A DNA stretch of 60,000 nt from Nymphaea colorata (Eukaryota > Streptophyta > Magnoliopsida > Nymphaeales > Nymphaeaceae). The stretch spans positions 20,794,854 through 20,854,853 of the forward strand of contig NC_045143.1 in NCBI RefSeq assembly GCF_008831285.2. Reading direction: 5' to 3'. Below the pieces are notes generated by a model. It was not told where the DNA came from, did no database searches, and was given only the letters and a program-made list of their open reading frames with translations. A program made the position numbers and the translations under genes. How positions within the stretch are numbered: the first letter of the stretch is position 1; every line of letters begins with the position of its first letter. Of this stretch, positions 24,490 to 36,090 are shown piece after piece.

Positions 24490-25899
24490 ATGGTTGAAAC
24501 CAGAAGCCAACAAAGAAGAAGGATTGAAATGGAGCTAGAGCAAACTTTTATGGGAGACAAGGGAGAAGAATCCTCCTCAAAAACACCTCCCAAGCTAGAA
24601 ATGAATTATCCAGAATTTGAAGAATATAGAAGATTTTGGAGATACATGATTATGTTCAATGAAGAACAAGCTCAGGCAGAAAAGGCCAAAAAGGAAGGGA
24701 AGAAGACAAAGAAGTATTCATCAAGTAGTTCCGACTCTTCTGAAGATACTACAACAGAATCCAGTAGTGAGGAAGAACCACAAACTCCCAAGAAAAAGAA
24801 GAAGGAAGAATCATGGAAAACAAAAATTCAGGAAGTTGAAAAGAAGTTGAACACAGTTCAATTCAAAGGCAAGAATAAAAGGAATTTTACGTGCAAAGAT
24901 TTCTACGAAATTTTCGAAAACGACAAGCATATAAAAAACTTGTCTAAGAAATTTATCAAATTTGATGGCCATGGAGACCTAAAGGCACATTTGGCCATGT
25001 TCTTTACTTAATGCTACAAATTTCGCCACAATCACAGGGCCCTCTTTCGATGTTTCTCAAGAAGCCTGGAAGGAATTGCTGCACAATGGTACCGGGAACA
25101 CATCAACCCAATCGAATTAAAGAATTTTGACAAGTTAATCAACCTTTTCATTGAAAGGTTCATTCAAAATGTCGAAACTGCACCAACGATCACCACACTA
25201 TGCTATTTGAAGCAGAGGCCAAGTGAAAAGGTGAGAGATTTTATTCAAAGACGGAGGTCTTCTTGCAACATGAGAGACCCAATCTCTCAATCCCATGCAT
25301 TGGGACTCATCGTAAACAATTTGACACAACCGTTAAGGAGCCTCATTTTCAATGCTCCAATCAAGTCTTTAATCGATCTCACCGAGAGGGCAGAATGCAT
25401 TGAAGAAAGAATTGAAAATGGAGTTTTTGATGTTGTCATTCCGGTAAAGGTTAGGAAAGATACAAAGAAGAATAGCAGGAGTCAAAATGCTCCAGCCAAC
25501 GTCGTAGCCAACGCCGCCACCTTCAAGAAAGAGAAGTCAGAATATCCCAAGAATAAAGGGCTAATGGACAGAGCTAGTGGCAGTAGCAGTGGCACTAAAA
25601 ACAAACATCCTGGATGGGGATACGAAAGAAAATTCACCCTATTACAACAGAGTTATGAAGAGGTCATGCACATGTTGATCGAAAGAGGTATTCTGTTTCT
25701 CCCAAAAGTCTCCAACACCCCACCGATGATGGGGAAAAACAAAGAGCAATTTTACAAATTTCATCGTGCTCCGGGACACGACACAGGAGACTGCCTTGTA
25801 CTTAAAAATATTGTGTAAGATGCAGTTGATAAAGAAATCATCAAAGAAGTCAGCGAACAACCAGACATTCTCAAAAACCCTTTTCCTAAACATGGGTAA
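24490..25899 (+). pseudogene. Element A gag
   Basis: Starts MVETRSQQRRRIEME, matched by MVETKAQTEQ in element B, which supports this start. A Lys/Ser-rich acidic stretch (about residues 75-110) is followed by the retrotransposon gag domain (SLEGIAAQWYREHINPIELK, then FIERFIQN) and by FHRAPGHDTGDCLVLKNIV, a zinc-finger-like motif typical of Tat gag. Two in-frame stops break it: TAA at 25009-25011 and TAA at 25816-25818. The second aligns with a Gln codon (CAA) in element B. Gag would coat the RNA and form the particle; this copy cannot make a full-length protein. Confidence 0.88.
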
Positions 25900-26076
25900 G
25901 GAATAGTTTCGATGGTCAGATTTTCAACAGGTCCTCAAATTATGGTGACAAATAAAAGGGATACAGTGTCCCTAGATTTCTTTGGATTACTTTTCAAACA
26001 TGATAAATGATCCATCAATGCACAAACCGGACTGGTTAAACAAGACCATCTGACAGAGATTGATCATAAGTCACAA

Positions 26077-27145
26077 GTGTGCGACCCTGAACCATTGGAA
26101 TCCATTTTCAAGAAATTAGACCCCTTACCCGAAGTCAGGAAGGGAGGATTTAGCCCTAACCAAGGAAATGGATGGGCATTTGAATTATGTGAAAATGGTC
26201 TGATCATGTTCTCTGATAAAGATCTACCAATTGGAGGTACATCGCATAATGATGCATTGCACATAGTGGTAGAAACAAGGGGAACCAGAGTTTCTCATGT
26301 TTTAATTGATGGTGGAGCAAGCCTGAACATCTATCCACAACAAACAGCTCGTGAGTTAGGCATAAGATGACTATACACCGTCGTCAATTTTCATCCATGG
26401 ATATGACGGAACAGGACAACCATGCCTAGGATGTATATGTCTAGATCTGAATATCTCTGAGACGTATCATCGGGTTTTATTTCATGTGGTGGATATAGAA
26501 CCCTCATTCAACCTATTGCTTGGCAGACCGTGGATCCATGCTACCAATGCAGTTCCTTCCACTCTATATCAGTGCATCAAATGGACTCACAATAGGAATA
26601 CTATAACCATCTATGCAGAGGATAGGCAGAGTCGGCTTGTGCACCCAATGATTCCGGTACCAACATATACAATTGAGGTACCCAGTATTCGAGTCTGCAA
26701 AGAAGAAGAAATATCTCAAAGTCTTAGCAGATTGTCCATTCAGAAACCAAAGAAACAGGTATGGGTGAAAAAGGGTACCAAACCTGAAACAAATTACAAA
26801 AGTCATCCGTTATTCAAGAAATTCTGCCAGAATGATAAAGGATTGGATTTACTCATACGTCATGGCTACCAGCCATTTACTGGCCTTGACAAACATGAAA
26901 ATGGAATCTTGGAACCAGTTATCTTGACAGGACAACGAGACACTCAAGCCTTAGGATGCCAAAGCTATAAAAAAGTGGATGCCGAGGAAGAATTCAAGCC
27001 AATACCTTTTGTCAAGAGCAATACCATAGGCGGATGTTCACCTAAATCTGAATCAATAAATTCGCTATCATTTTGTCATCCAGTCATCATTTTGTCATTT
27101 TGTTATCGTTGTACTCCAAATAGACCAAGTGTCTTCATTTTGTAA
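26077..27145 (+). pseudogene. Element A protease region
   Basis: HVLIDGGASLNIYP (about 26299-26340) is the aspartic-protease active-site region, with DGG in place of the usual DTG/DSG. A frameshift near 26370 moves the frame; it resumes with FHVVDIEPSFNLLLGRPWIH, the motif that follows protease in Tat elements. Further on, GYQPFTGLDKHENGI is also matched in element B (GYRLFTGLGKNEDGI). The product would cut the gag-pol polyprotein. Confidence 0.8.
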
Positions 27146-27310
27146 TACCTTCAAAGATGCAATGGCATATGCAATTTACTTCCATGTACAATCTTTAGGA
27201 TGACATCTGAGGATCAAACAACAAAAGCCTTTAAGGAGGTAAATCCAGAATTCACTGAGACAAAGTGTCCAGAGTTCATCTAAATAAGAAAGCAAGATCA
27301 ACCGTCACCT

Positions 27311-27830
27311 TTGATTAATGATCAAATTGAGGAAATTAATATTGGCACGGAAGAGAACCCTATGATTTTGCAAATCGGAACAAGTCTTTCAGCAGGTGAA
27401 AGAAAAGAGTTGATAGACTTCCTCAAAGAGCATCAAGAAGCCTTTGCATGGACTTATGAGGACATGCCAAGACTCGATATAAAATTAGTCGAGCATCGAC
27501 TACCATTGAAATCAGAATGCAAGCCAATCAAACAAAAGTTGAGAAAACTAGACCCTCGTCTTGAGGGGAAAGTTAAGGAAGGCCTAGAAGACCTACTAAA
27601 GGCAGGGTTCATCCGAGCAATGGACTATCCTGAATGGTTTGCAAACATTGTGGTAGTCCCAAAGAAAAATGGTAAAATTCGACTCTGCATCGATTTCAGA
27701 GATTTGAATAAAGCCACACCAAAGGACGACTATCCACTTCCAAACATCGACTTGTTGGTCGACAGTACTGCAGGCCACGCTATGTTCTCCTTTATGGATA
27801 GATATTCTGGCTATAATCAAGTTTGAATGG
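27311..27830 (+). pseudogene. Element A reverse transcriptase, catalytic part deleted
   Basis: The N-terminal half is clear: EAFAWTYEDMP, GFIRAMDYPEWFANIVVVPK, KKNGKIRLCIDFRDLNKATP, DDYPLPNIDLLVDSTAGH, FMDRYSGYNQ. The sequence then jumps straight to the RNase H linker (ASFEKIKKYLLCPPILKPP). Compared with element B, about 0.5 kb is missing (roughly 170 aa), including the YxDD catalytic box and thumb. B retains AYIDDILIK. The deletion alone abolishes polymerase activity. Confidence 0.88.
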
Positions 27831-27839
27831 TGACATGAA

Positions 27840-28211
27840 TGTCAAGCCTCATTTGAAAAGATCAAGAAGTATCTTCTTTGTCCACCAATTTTAAAACCTC
27901 CAATTCTGGAGAAACCTCTACTTCTTTACATCACAGTCAACACCTGTGGTGGATTTTTGGCTCAATATGAAGAAGGATGTCGAATAGAACATGTCATTTA
28001 TTACATCAATAAGACATTTGTGCAGTATGAAAAGAACTACTTGCACATGGAAAAAACTTGCTTGGCCTTGGTATGGATGTGTCAAAAATTAAGACATTAC
28101 CTATTGACATGCGAAGTTAAAATTTTATCCAAACTTAATCCACTCAAATATATCCTTGAACAGCCATTTCTGAATGGAAGGATAGCAAAGTGGCGGGTTT
28201 TGTTGATGTAA
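27840..28211 (+). pseudogene. Element A Ty3-type RNase H
   Basis: FEKIKKYLLCPPILKPP leads into GGFLAQYEEGCRIEHVIYYI, TYVQYEKNY-like sequence (read here FVQYEKNYLHMEKTCLALVW) and KLRHYLLTCEVKILSKLNPL. This is the Ty3/gypsy RNase H plus connection domain. It closes at TAA 28209-28211, where element B reads Gln (LMQYDLEYV). Confidence 0.8.
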
Positions 28212-28217
28212 TATGAT

Positions 28218-28879
28218 TTGGGATATGTGTCACAAAAATCAATCAAGGGGCAAGCCATCGCAGATCAATTGGCAGATTTTCCTCTATCTGAAGAAATCAA
28301 AACAGATGATGATTTTCCAAATGAGCAAATCCTAACGACTGAACTAGAGCCAATTTGGGAGATGTATTTTGATGGATCTAAAAGCACAGCGGGGGCAGGC
28401 ATTTGGATACTTTTTACTACACCAGAAAAGGAAATGATTCCTTACTCCCTCAAATTGATTTTCTCTTGCATGCATAATATGGCAGAGTACGAGGCCCTAA
28501 TCCAAGGACTCAAAATGCTGCTCAAATTTAAAGTGCAGAGGGTTCGTATTTTGGAGATTCTCTCTTAGTTGTCAGTTAGGTCAATGGAGATCGGCAAGTC
28601 AAAGATCAGAAATTGATCCCATACCAAGAGTTAGCAACTTTCCTCTTAAGACAATTCGAGGAATACCAACTCTTACATATCAAAAGAGAATTTAACCCGA
28701 TTGCAGACGGTTTGGCCAGTTTAGGCTCCACCATTGCATTCAAACCTGGAGAATCTATCAGATCTTTTGAAGTCGGAAGACTCGAACAACCTTCTTTTGT
28801 CATACCAGAACATGTATTACAAGCAGAAAGCAGAGAAACACCATGGTATCAGAACATCAAAGATTTTCTCCGAACATGA
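28218..28879 (+). pseudogene. Element A second (archaeal-type) RNase H
   Basis: KSIKGQAIADQLADFP precedes a second RNase H fold. MYFDGSKSTAGAG holds the first catalytic Asp, NMAEYEALIQGLKMLL the Glu. GDS (about 28552, shifted frame) and FNPIADGLASLG hold the remaining Asp residues. A frameshift at about 28550 splits it and TGA at 28877-28879 ends it. A second RNase H of archaeal type is a reported Tat-lineage trait. Confidence 0.8.
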
Positions 28880-30091
28880 ATACTTCCACCTGAAATGTCT
28901 CGAAAGGAGCAAAGGGCCCTGAGGCATATGTCATCAAGATATTTCATTTTAGTAGGCATCCTATACAGAAGAGGATTCAGTACAGAATATGCTAGATGTC
29001 TCGATGTAAATGAGGTACTAGAAGTCATTCAAGAAGCTCATGAAGGAATTTGTGGAGGACATGTAGGGTATCAGACCCTCGTCAAACAGATAGTCAGAGC
29101 AGGATATTATTGGCCTACAATGCAAAAGGACTGTCATCAATTTGTCAAGAAATGCATCAAATTTTCATTACATGCACCATCAATTCATGATCCAACAGCA
29201 TACCTTCATTCGGTCAGCTCACCCTGGCCATTCTCTATGTGGGCCTTCGACGTGGTCGGACCAATCAATCCGCCTGCCTCAAATGGACACAGGTATTTTC
29301 TTGCAGATATAGATTATTTCACCAAATGGGTCGAAGCAATCACCTTAAAAACAATCGAAGGACGACATGTAGTGTCCTTCATCCACAAAAACCTTTTGTG
29401 TAGATTTGGCATCGCGCACGATATCGTTTCTAACAATGGTACTCATTTTAAAAATGAGAAAGTGCACAATCTTTGTCACAAACACAAAATACAACATCAC
29501 TTCTCCGCTCCATATTACCCTCAAGGTAATGGTCAGGCAGAAGCAACCAACAAGATCTTGATTCGTATCTTAGAAAGGACTGTTGAAACAAGCCGAGATT
29601 GGCACGAGAAAATGCACAATGCACTTTGGGTGTATCGAACCACAATTCGGACACCCACCAATGCTACACCAGCAGAGTTAGTATATGGAACGGAAATTGT
29701 CCTTCCATTACATGTCCAAAAACCAGTAATGAAATTTGCTGCTCTCATTGAACTCCCAATTAGCAAGTATCAAAAAAAGAGACTCGCTCAATTAGACCTC
29801 TTAGATGAGAAAAGACTACAAGCGGCAGAGCACGCTGAAGTCTATCGCAAGAGAGTCACCCGACATTATGCCAAATCGGTCATTGAGAGAAAATTTCAAG
29901 TAAATGATCTTGTACTAAGATCTATAGTTCCACTCAAGAGTAAACCTAAGGGAAAATGAGCACCGAACTGGGAAGGACCTTATGTCGTCAAGGAGGTTCT
30001 ACCTCACAATTCTTATCGGCTGATTGACGCCGATGGAGTCGAAATCCATGATCCGATTAATGCTTTGCATCTCAAGAAATTCTACACTTGA
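28880..30091 (+). pseudogene. Element A integrase
   Basis: The HHCC zinc region keeps HEGICGGHVGYQ, but the second Cys of the CxxC pair is lost (KKCIKFSLHA; element B has KRCKECQLHA). In the catalytic core the first Asp is present (WAFDVVGPI). The second is Asn (DIVSNNGTHF, where B has VSDNETHF). The Glu remains in YPQGNGQAEATNK. A TGA at 29957-29959 falls where Trp is expected (GKWAPNW in B), before the C-terminal APNWEGPYVVK and HLKKFYT. It is the longest open stretch of the element (354 codons), yet predicted inactive from the lost metal ligand. Confidence 0.9.
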
Positions 30092-31125
30092 ATTTGCAAA
30101 TCAATGATTTTGAAACAATTGTGCTTTAATGCACATTTTTACCAATTTTCAAACCAACTAAGGGGCATAGTATCCCTTAGTTTAAAAAAAAAAAGCGTCA
30201 AAATTTTCAAACTCAGCCCATGTCTTGAGGACAACAGCAAAGGCATTGACTTGAAATATACAAGAAATTTCAATGAAATTGAGGGATTAATGTATAGAAA
30301 TTAACGTTGGTCTCGACAAGTGACACTTGTAAAGGTCTAGCATGAGATGCCACAAGAAAAGGCCCTTGTAACCCAAAAGACCTTGGCAAGATGCAAGAAA
30401 AACCTATCAAGCAAAATGAGTTGAGCGATGAGCTCGGGGTGGGTGTAGTTGTTCCTCTGGTTCAAAGCTCTGCAGGCGCGGGTGGGCATATGTCCTATGC
30501 TTACACCGTGAAGCTAAAAAGCAATCCATGAACATTTTGCTTATATTAAGTCTCCTAAAGCCTTTTGAATTTGAGCAAGTAAGTCTGAGGAGTGTTCTAC
30601 ACTTGGTACCCTAAGGCCAACTGGTCTAGGAGTTACCGGCCCAAAGCATGTTACAAGGGTTCAGAAGAAAGCCTGATAAACTTGATATCACACAAAGCAA
30701 ACTACACAAAACTGCCAAAGCGGTAGAACTCCGTAGTAGCTTTTGGGGTGATGAGGAATTTTCCCCAAGAGTGAAGGGTGGCTCAAAAAAGAGAAAATCA
30801 AAATTCAAAAACAAAAGTGAATAGGCGAAAAACTAAGTAAAAGGAGAGAAAAAGCACTTGCCAATGGTTTAGAAGGCATTAAATGCAAAAAAATTCACAA
30901 TTGCAAAATTTTTCAACCAACATTAATTCATCTACAAAGTCTCCAGTGAGATAGAGGAAAATCTTCTTATTTCAGGTCTACGCCTATTATTTCCCCTTGA
31001 GTGAGGACGCTTAAACGTCATTTGAAAAATGGATTTTCTTCAATTTCCAGATGCAAAAAATTTGGTGCATAAATCTTTGCTATTAAGCAAATTCTTCAAT
31101 TTGCTTAACAACAAAGAGGGGTATC
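30092..31125 (+). other. Element A 3' untranslated region and polypurine tract
   Basis: About 1 kb without coding motifs between integrase and the 3' LTR. It ends in ACAACAAAGAGGGGTATC (31108-31125). AAAGAGGGG is the polypurine tract that primes plus-strand DNA and is repeated in element B just before its 3' LTR. Confidence 0.75.
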
Positions 31126-34100
31126 TGTTAACACCCCAAATTTTCCACATTAAAATTGAAGCAATATGAAAATTTTACAAAAGAGTTGTGAAATTTTGCA
31201 ATTTCAAAGCCCATTTCGAACATAATTGTAATTTGGATTTGAATCATGAATTTAACTCATGACACGAATCCCAATGCATGATTACGAGTCCAAACTATGT
31301 CCAAATTAGGATTTGACATTCAAATTCAATTACAAATGTCATTTAAAATTCAAATTCAATTACAAATGTTATTTGAAATCCAAGTCCAGTTGCGAAATTC
31401 AAATTTTGACTTAGATCCAAGAATTTGATCTAATTCAGTCTAGAATGCTACGTTGGACCCACGTGTGGGCCCCACCTAGCCCGTGTGGTAAGGAGTCCCC
31501 CCAGGGTTCACACCCCCCATTTAAAAAAAATAAAAAATAAATAAATAAATATTTTCTCCCAATTAAATGAAAAAACCATTTTCAAGGAGAAATGAAAGAT
31601 ATCATAACTAAAAACCTAGGAAAAGAGAAACATTTATGCATCACTCTCTTCTTTAACTAGGTCCTCTTTAAAGAGTTTTCAATCTTCAAAAAGCAATAAC
31701 TAGGATGGTCAAACCCACTTAATTCAAGTAGGTTCGACCCTAGTGCACCCAAGTCTTAGCTAGGCTCAGTCAACATGAGCTCAGCTTGGTCAAAAAGTAG
31801 GTCTGTCTCACGATCCAATTAATGGACGAAAATAGACTTTGACCAAACCAAACCCACTTTAACTAAACCCAGTTAAAGTACAATTTAGCTCAACTAAGAG
31901 CTTTATTATCTCAAATTTATCAAATTACCTCAAACAAAGTCAAACTATTTGTAATTGAGCTTTGACTTTGGTCAATTGGTCGAAATAGACCAATGTGGAT
32001 AATTTCGCCCCTCTATGATCAAAAAATTGAGATTACAGAGCCTAAATTAGCTTATGAAAGGCAAATAAATATTTGGATTTGTCAAATAGATAAGTCAAAT
32101 ACCAAATTAAAATTTAATTTTTCAAACGAAAGTTTAATTCAGTTGAAATCCATCCTCAATCAAATTATGGACGAAAAACCCTTTTCGAGCTAAATTTGAT
32201 AGAATTTTCAAATTTTATTCAAATTTAAATTGGATTATCATAATTCAATGGAATTTGGAGCTTAATAACTAGGCTTTAACCTAACAAGCTCGATTTCAAA
32301 CAAAAAAAATAAATAAATAGCACAAAATAAGGCAAAACCCTGTGCAAGGGCATTTTCATCCAAAATTTGGTCAATGTTGGTCAGCTGGGTATGAACCAAG
32401 TAGACCAAACCTAACCCAACCCACCTAGCTCGTGCAATTGGGATAAGAATGAGTAAATAAAGTCATTAAAACTCCATTTCTTCCATTTCTCATCTCCCTA
32501 AGCCTTGATTAATCTTCCAAGGCAAATTTAAGGAGGTGGTTGAACCCACCTCCTCCTCTATATAAACTTCCCCTTGGCCACCAAGAGGGTGGGGACGAAA
32601 TTTTGAGGTATTCCATCAAGTGCTGCAGCCAAGGAGCTAGGATGGAGAAGCCAAGGAAGAGAGGAGAGATTTGTCCAAGTTTTCTTCCCACTTTTCTCTT
32701 TCTTTCTTCTTCATTTTCATCTATTATCTCCATTGATTTTACTAAGTTAGGGTGCTTAAGTGAATCCTCACTTAGGATTTTCGTGGTGAAAAGCCTTCTT
32801 TTCTACTACAAATTCTAGCAAGCAAGCTATTCTACTTCTAGCTGTGCTAAGCTCGAATCTAAGCTTGGATTCTTGCTTAGGATTGTTCGATTTAGAAAAC
32901 AAGTGAAGGCAAAGATCAAGTATCAAGACCGAGACCGCAAGGTAGGTGATTTTAACCATTTCTCATCTATTTTGTCTTCTCATTAGTTCATTTTAATTCC
33001 AGCAATTCGTGGGAGGTTTATTTTCATTTGTTTCATGGCTGGGAATGATGTCCAGATATGGAAAACCTACGATTAAATGTACATGTTAATGCATCATGCA
33101 TGCATACGTCGGTTTTTCTTAAAGATGAACCCATGTATCAAATTTTGAAAGGGCCCCAAAGCCACGTCCCTTTCAAAATAACCAGGTTAAAACCATTTTG
33201 AACTCCCCACTATGAGAGAATATCACGGTTAGAAAGTGATCTTGCTGCAATATATATATGACGAAAAAGCCTATTAAGGATGGATGCTTTCTCATGAATG
33301 TAATTCACCTTTGCATGGAGAAATTAAGGATGAACTAGCTTGAGCATTCATTTATCCCTTTCTATTTAAAGTTATTTTGTTTCATGATTTATTTAATTGA
33401 TCAAGGGTAGTAGGGGGGGATTTGAAACAAGTTTTCAATCTTCCCACGTAAAAGAACCCAGCCATGAATCTTCATGATTTGTGAGTTATGTGGTCTCTTC
33501 ATGAAATTTCATTCTGAAAAGTAAAGTATGTATATATATACATTGCTATATGTATACATATGCGTGTTCAATCTCTTGTTAAAAATTGCTTTCCTCTCTT
33601 AAAATCAGATTGAAACACATTTCCAAAACACACGCAAGTGGACAAAGGTATGACAAAAATGAAAAGAAAAAAAATTGACTTTGTGTTATACCAAGTTATG
33701 AAATCACTTTCATTTCATTTTAAAATTTGCTTAATTTCAACAATCCATACGTAAGAAGTATGTATGTTGTTCAAATTAGACCATGTTTGATAAGAATTGG
33801 TTTAAGAATATCAAATTTTACATATTTGAAATGCCAACTATCCTAGAACCATCCAAAAAAGTTGACGATTTCATGAGTACGAAATATGAAATTTGATCAA
33901 GGACTTCTCATTTCTATCTAAGAAACAAGCTCTTTATTGGAATCAATGTCCACAATTTTAAGCTATCTAAATCAACAAAAGGTCAGAATTTTTTTAGCTA
34001 TCTTGAGACAAAAGTGGATGTCATCCACGTCTCCCATCTATTTTCAAAAAAAAAAATTTGATTTTGACATCATTTGTATATTTTTCAACATTTTGATAGT

Positions 34101-35136
34101 TTTATGTCAAGTCTCAAGCTTATGGACTACATCTCTAATTCATGTGCTTAATCATATAATAAGCACATTTAGAGAAAGTCCTACATTTTAATTAAAATCA
34201 TCTTTATGTTTAGATTGCATGACATGTAATTACAATATGAACTTTGAGAGATTATGAGAGAGTGAAGAATGTATGTTTCATATGAATGAACTTTTGAGAG
34301 ATTATGAGAGAGTGAAGAATGTATGTTTCATATGAATGAACCTTGAGAGATTATGAGAGAGAGAAGAATGAATGTTTCATATAGTTTTCCTTTTCATTTC
34401 ATGCATTCACTTTCACTCAAAATCAATAGCACCACATGCACATTCTTAAGAAGTTAAGTTACTCAAATTCGAGTTGCAAAAAGTGACCAAGTCATGTTGC
34501 AACAAGAATTTGTAAACTTCTCTTAACTTCAAAAGAAAACACAAACAATGCATTCATAATCTTGGCCAAAGTGTGTTTGGAAAACAACACATTTTCTAAC
34601 AATGTTTTGAACTCTACCTAATTAAATCACACGATTTGGTAAAAGAAGAATTCAAAAATCAAGTTTCTTTGCTAAGGAAACTTAGCTATTTACCAAAAGT
34701 TGATCATAATTTCAACTCATGAACCATCTAGAGTTTACAACAAAAAACTCAATTTCAAATTTTCAAAATCCTCAAGAATTGCCGATTTCAGATCAAATGA
34801 CACCAAAACAAAGGTTTTTAAATCAACTTGAAAGCTCTCCAATTTTCAAATTCATTTTCGAAACAAATTCAAATCACTTATTCAAAATGAATTTTGGTTC
34901 TTGAATCCAAAACTTCAATACATAAGCGTATAGGATTTGCATCAATAACTCATACATGATCCAAATGATCCTTAGTCATTGGTCCAATTACCCCTGTTAA
35001 AGGCGGTAGGAACGGTTGGATCTCGTACCGATGGGCGGATCCCTTTCTCTTGAAAATTTTCTTCAAAACCTCAATTTTAAAAGAATTTTGCTGATTCGCA
35101 ATTCACACCCTTCGAGAAAGGGGTGGGTTGTGTACA
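31126..35136 (+). repeat. Element A 3' LTR
   Basis: TGTTAACACCCC to GTGTACA; 4011 bp. It shows insertions and substitutions relative to the 5' copy, for example a different stretch near 33610-33680 with an A-rich run. TATA box at 32559-32566, 49-bp repeat at 34241-34383. Confidence 0.95.
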
Positions 35137-35141
35137 GTCAC

Positions 35142-35269
35142 TTCCAATTCTTATTGAATTTTTAGCCCTCATATGTTGTTGTCACAAGGAGAAGTTATTG
35201 TGCTCATTAAACTTCTCTATCTTATATTTTGTTTCCATGAATGTTCTTCCACTAAGATTTGATACCAAT
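35142..35269 (-). pseudogene. Copia gag start and primer site, cut off by element A
   Basis: On the minus strand, just inside the copia 5' LTR, TGGTATCAAATC (plus 35256-35267) matches the start of the initiator-Met tRNA primer site TGGTATCAGAGC. The gag start at plus 35238 reads METKYKIEKFNEHNNFSL, a standard copia N-terminus, and runs into element A's target duplication. The remaining gag resumes at 18367 on the other side of the gypsy insert. Confidence 0.85.
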
Positions 35270-35653
35270 TGTTATGCCTCTCTGACTAAAACATGAGTTT
35301 GAAAGTGTAATGTAAGAAAAGGATGAAGAGAAGAGAGAAACAAACATAGAAAAATTAAGGTGGTTCGGCCAAAATACCTACATCCACCTTCAAACAAAAA
35401 TGAACACCTTCTCTCTCTCTCTTTAATGGAAACACACAATAAAGTCTTCATTATGAACCTATTTATAGAAAAGGTTTTCAATCAGATAAACCCTTAGTGA
35501 TTATTAAAAATAATAAGCATAAAAAACGAAAAATGCCACTAAAGGCTTTCTTTCTTCATCTTTGTCAAAGATCCACCATCTTTCACTTCTCTATTGAATT
35601 TGTACATGACTCCTCTATCAATCTCTCCATTCACATGCAAGCGAATTTCAACA
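35270..35653 (-). repeat. Copia 5' LTR
   Basis: 384 bp, TGTTGAAATT... to ...GGCATAACA on the minus strand. CTATAAATAG at plus 35459-35468 is a good TATA box for the element. Confidence 0.92.
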
Positions 35654-35658
35654 CTTCT

Positions 35659-36090
35659 GCCTGCTTTAGGTATGAAAATTAAACAACTTCTAGTGAATAG
35701 GCTGATACACAAAAGAAAGTTATGAACTTGACACTAGTATCAATTTATTGTTTTTTTTTAACTATTTAAATTGGCATGAATGTCATCAACAAGATTTATA
35801 AATTATCCATTATTTTAAGAGTGTATAACCTTTTGTCTTTCTAGTGCAAAATTCAGTAGCGAGCACTAAATTATCCATTATTGTAAGAGTGTATAAACTT
35901 TTATCTTTCTAGTGCTAAATTCAATAGCAAACACATAGTGACTCCAGTTTTAAATTCCTTTAACTATTAGGAACCTAACTAAGAGGAGAGTATAAGACGT
36001 CTCAAAAGTTCTTGGATGAAAACAAGGGTTTTAGGAAGGGTTTCTCCAAACCTTAGGGTTCTTCAAGATCTTGATCTCAATCTAAACTGA
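35659..36090. other. Flank between copia and LINE relic
   Basis: No coding motif. A 25-bp word (AAATTATCCATTATT...AGAGTGTATAA) occurs twice (about 35803-35833 and 35869-35895) with its trailing TCTTTCTAGTGC, giving a direct repeat of about 65-bp period. Confidence 0.5.

Larger units (their letters stand above)
18373..35136 (+). mobile_element. Element A: Tat-lineage Ty3/gypsy retrotransposon
   Basis: LTRs of 3964 bp (18373-22336) and 4011 bp (31126-35136) start TGTTA and end TACA. They are flanked by the 5-bp duplication GTCAC (18368-18372 and 35137-35141). The insertion split the gag of a minus-strand copia element. Internal order is primer site, extra ORF with a plant mobile domain, gag, protease, reverse transcriptase, Ty3 RNase H, archaeal-type RNase H, integrase, 3' UTR, polypurine tract. 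Very long LTRs, a second RNase H and an extra ORF are known traits of Tat/Ogre-like elements. Stops, frameshifts and a deletion in reverse transcriptase make it non-autonomous now. A by-eye count in the first 360 bp of the LTRs gives roughly 25-30 differences, so the insertion is not recent. Confidence 0.95.
14831..35653 (-). mobile_element. Degenerate Ty1/copia retrotransposon, split by a nested gypsy element
   Basis: Paired LTRs at 14831-15219 and 35270-35653 are flanked by the 5-bp target duplication CTTCT (14826-14830 and 35654-35658). On the minus strand the order is 5' LTR, initiator-Met primer site, gag, protease, integrase, reverse transcriptase, RNase H, polypurine tract, 3' LTR, which is the Ty1/copia order. 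A Ty3/gypsy element (18373-35136, with its GTCAC duplication) interrupts gag near codon 33. Without that insert the copia is about 4.05 kb, a little short for the family, so it also carries deletions. Every domain has stops or frameshifts. LTR divergence is clearly greater than that of the nested gypsy, as expected for the host of the insertion. Confidence 0.93.
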
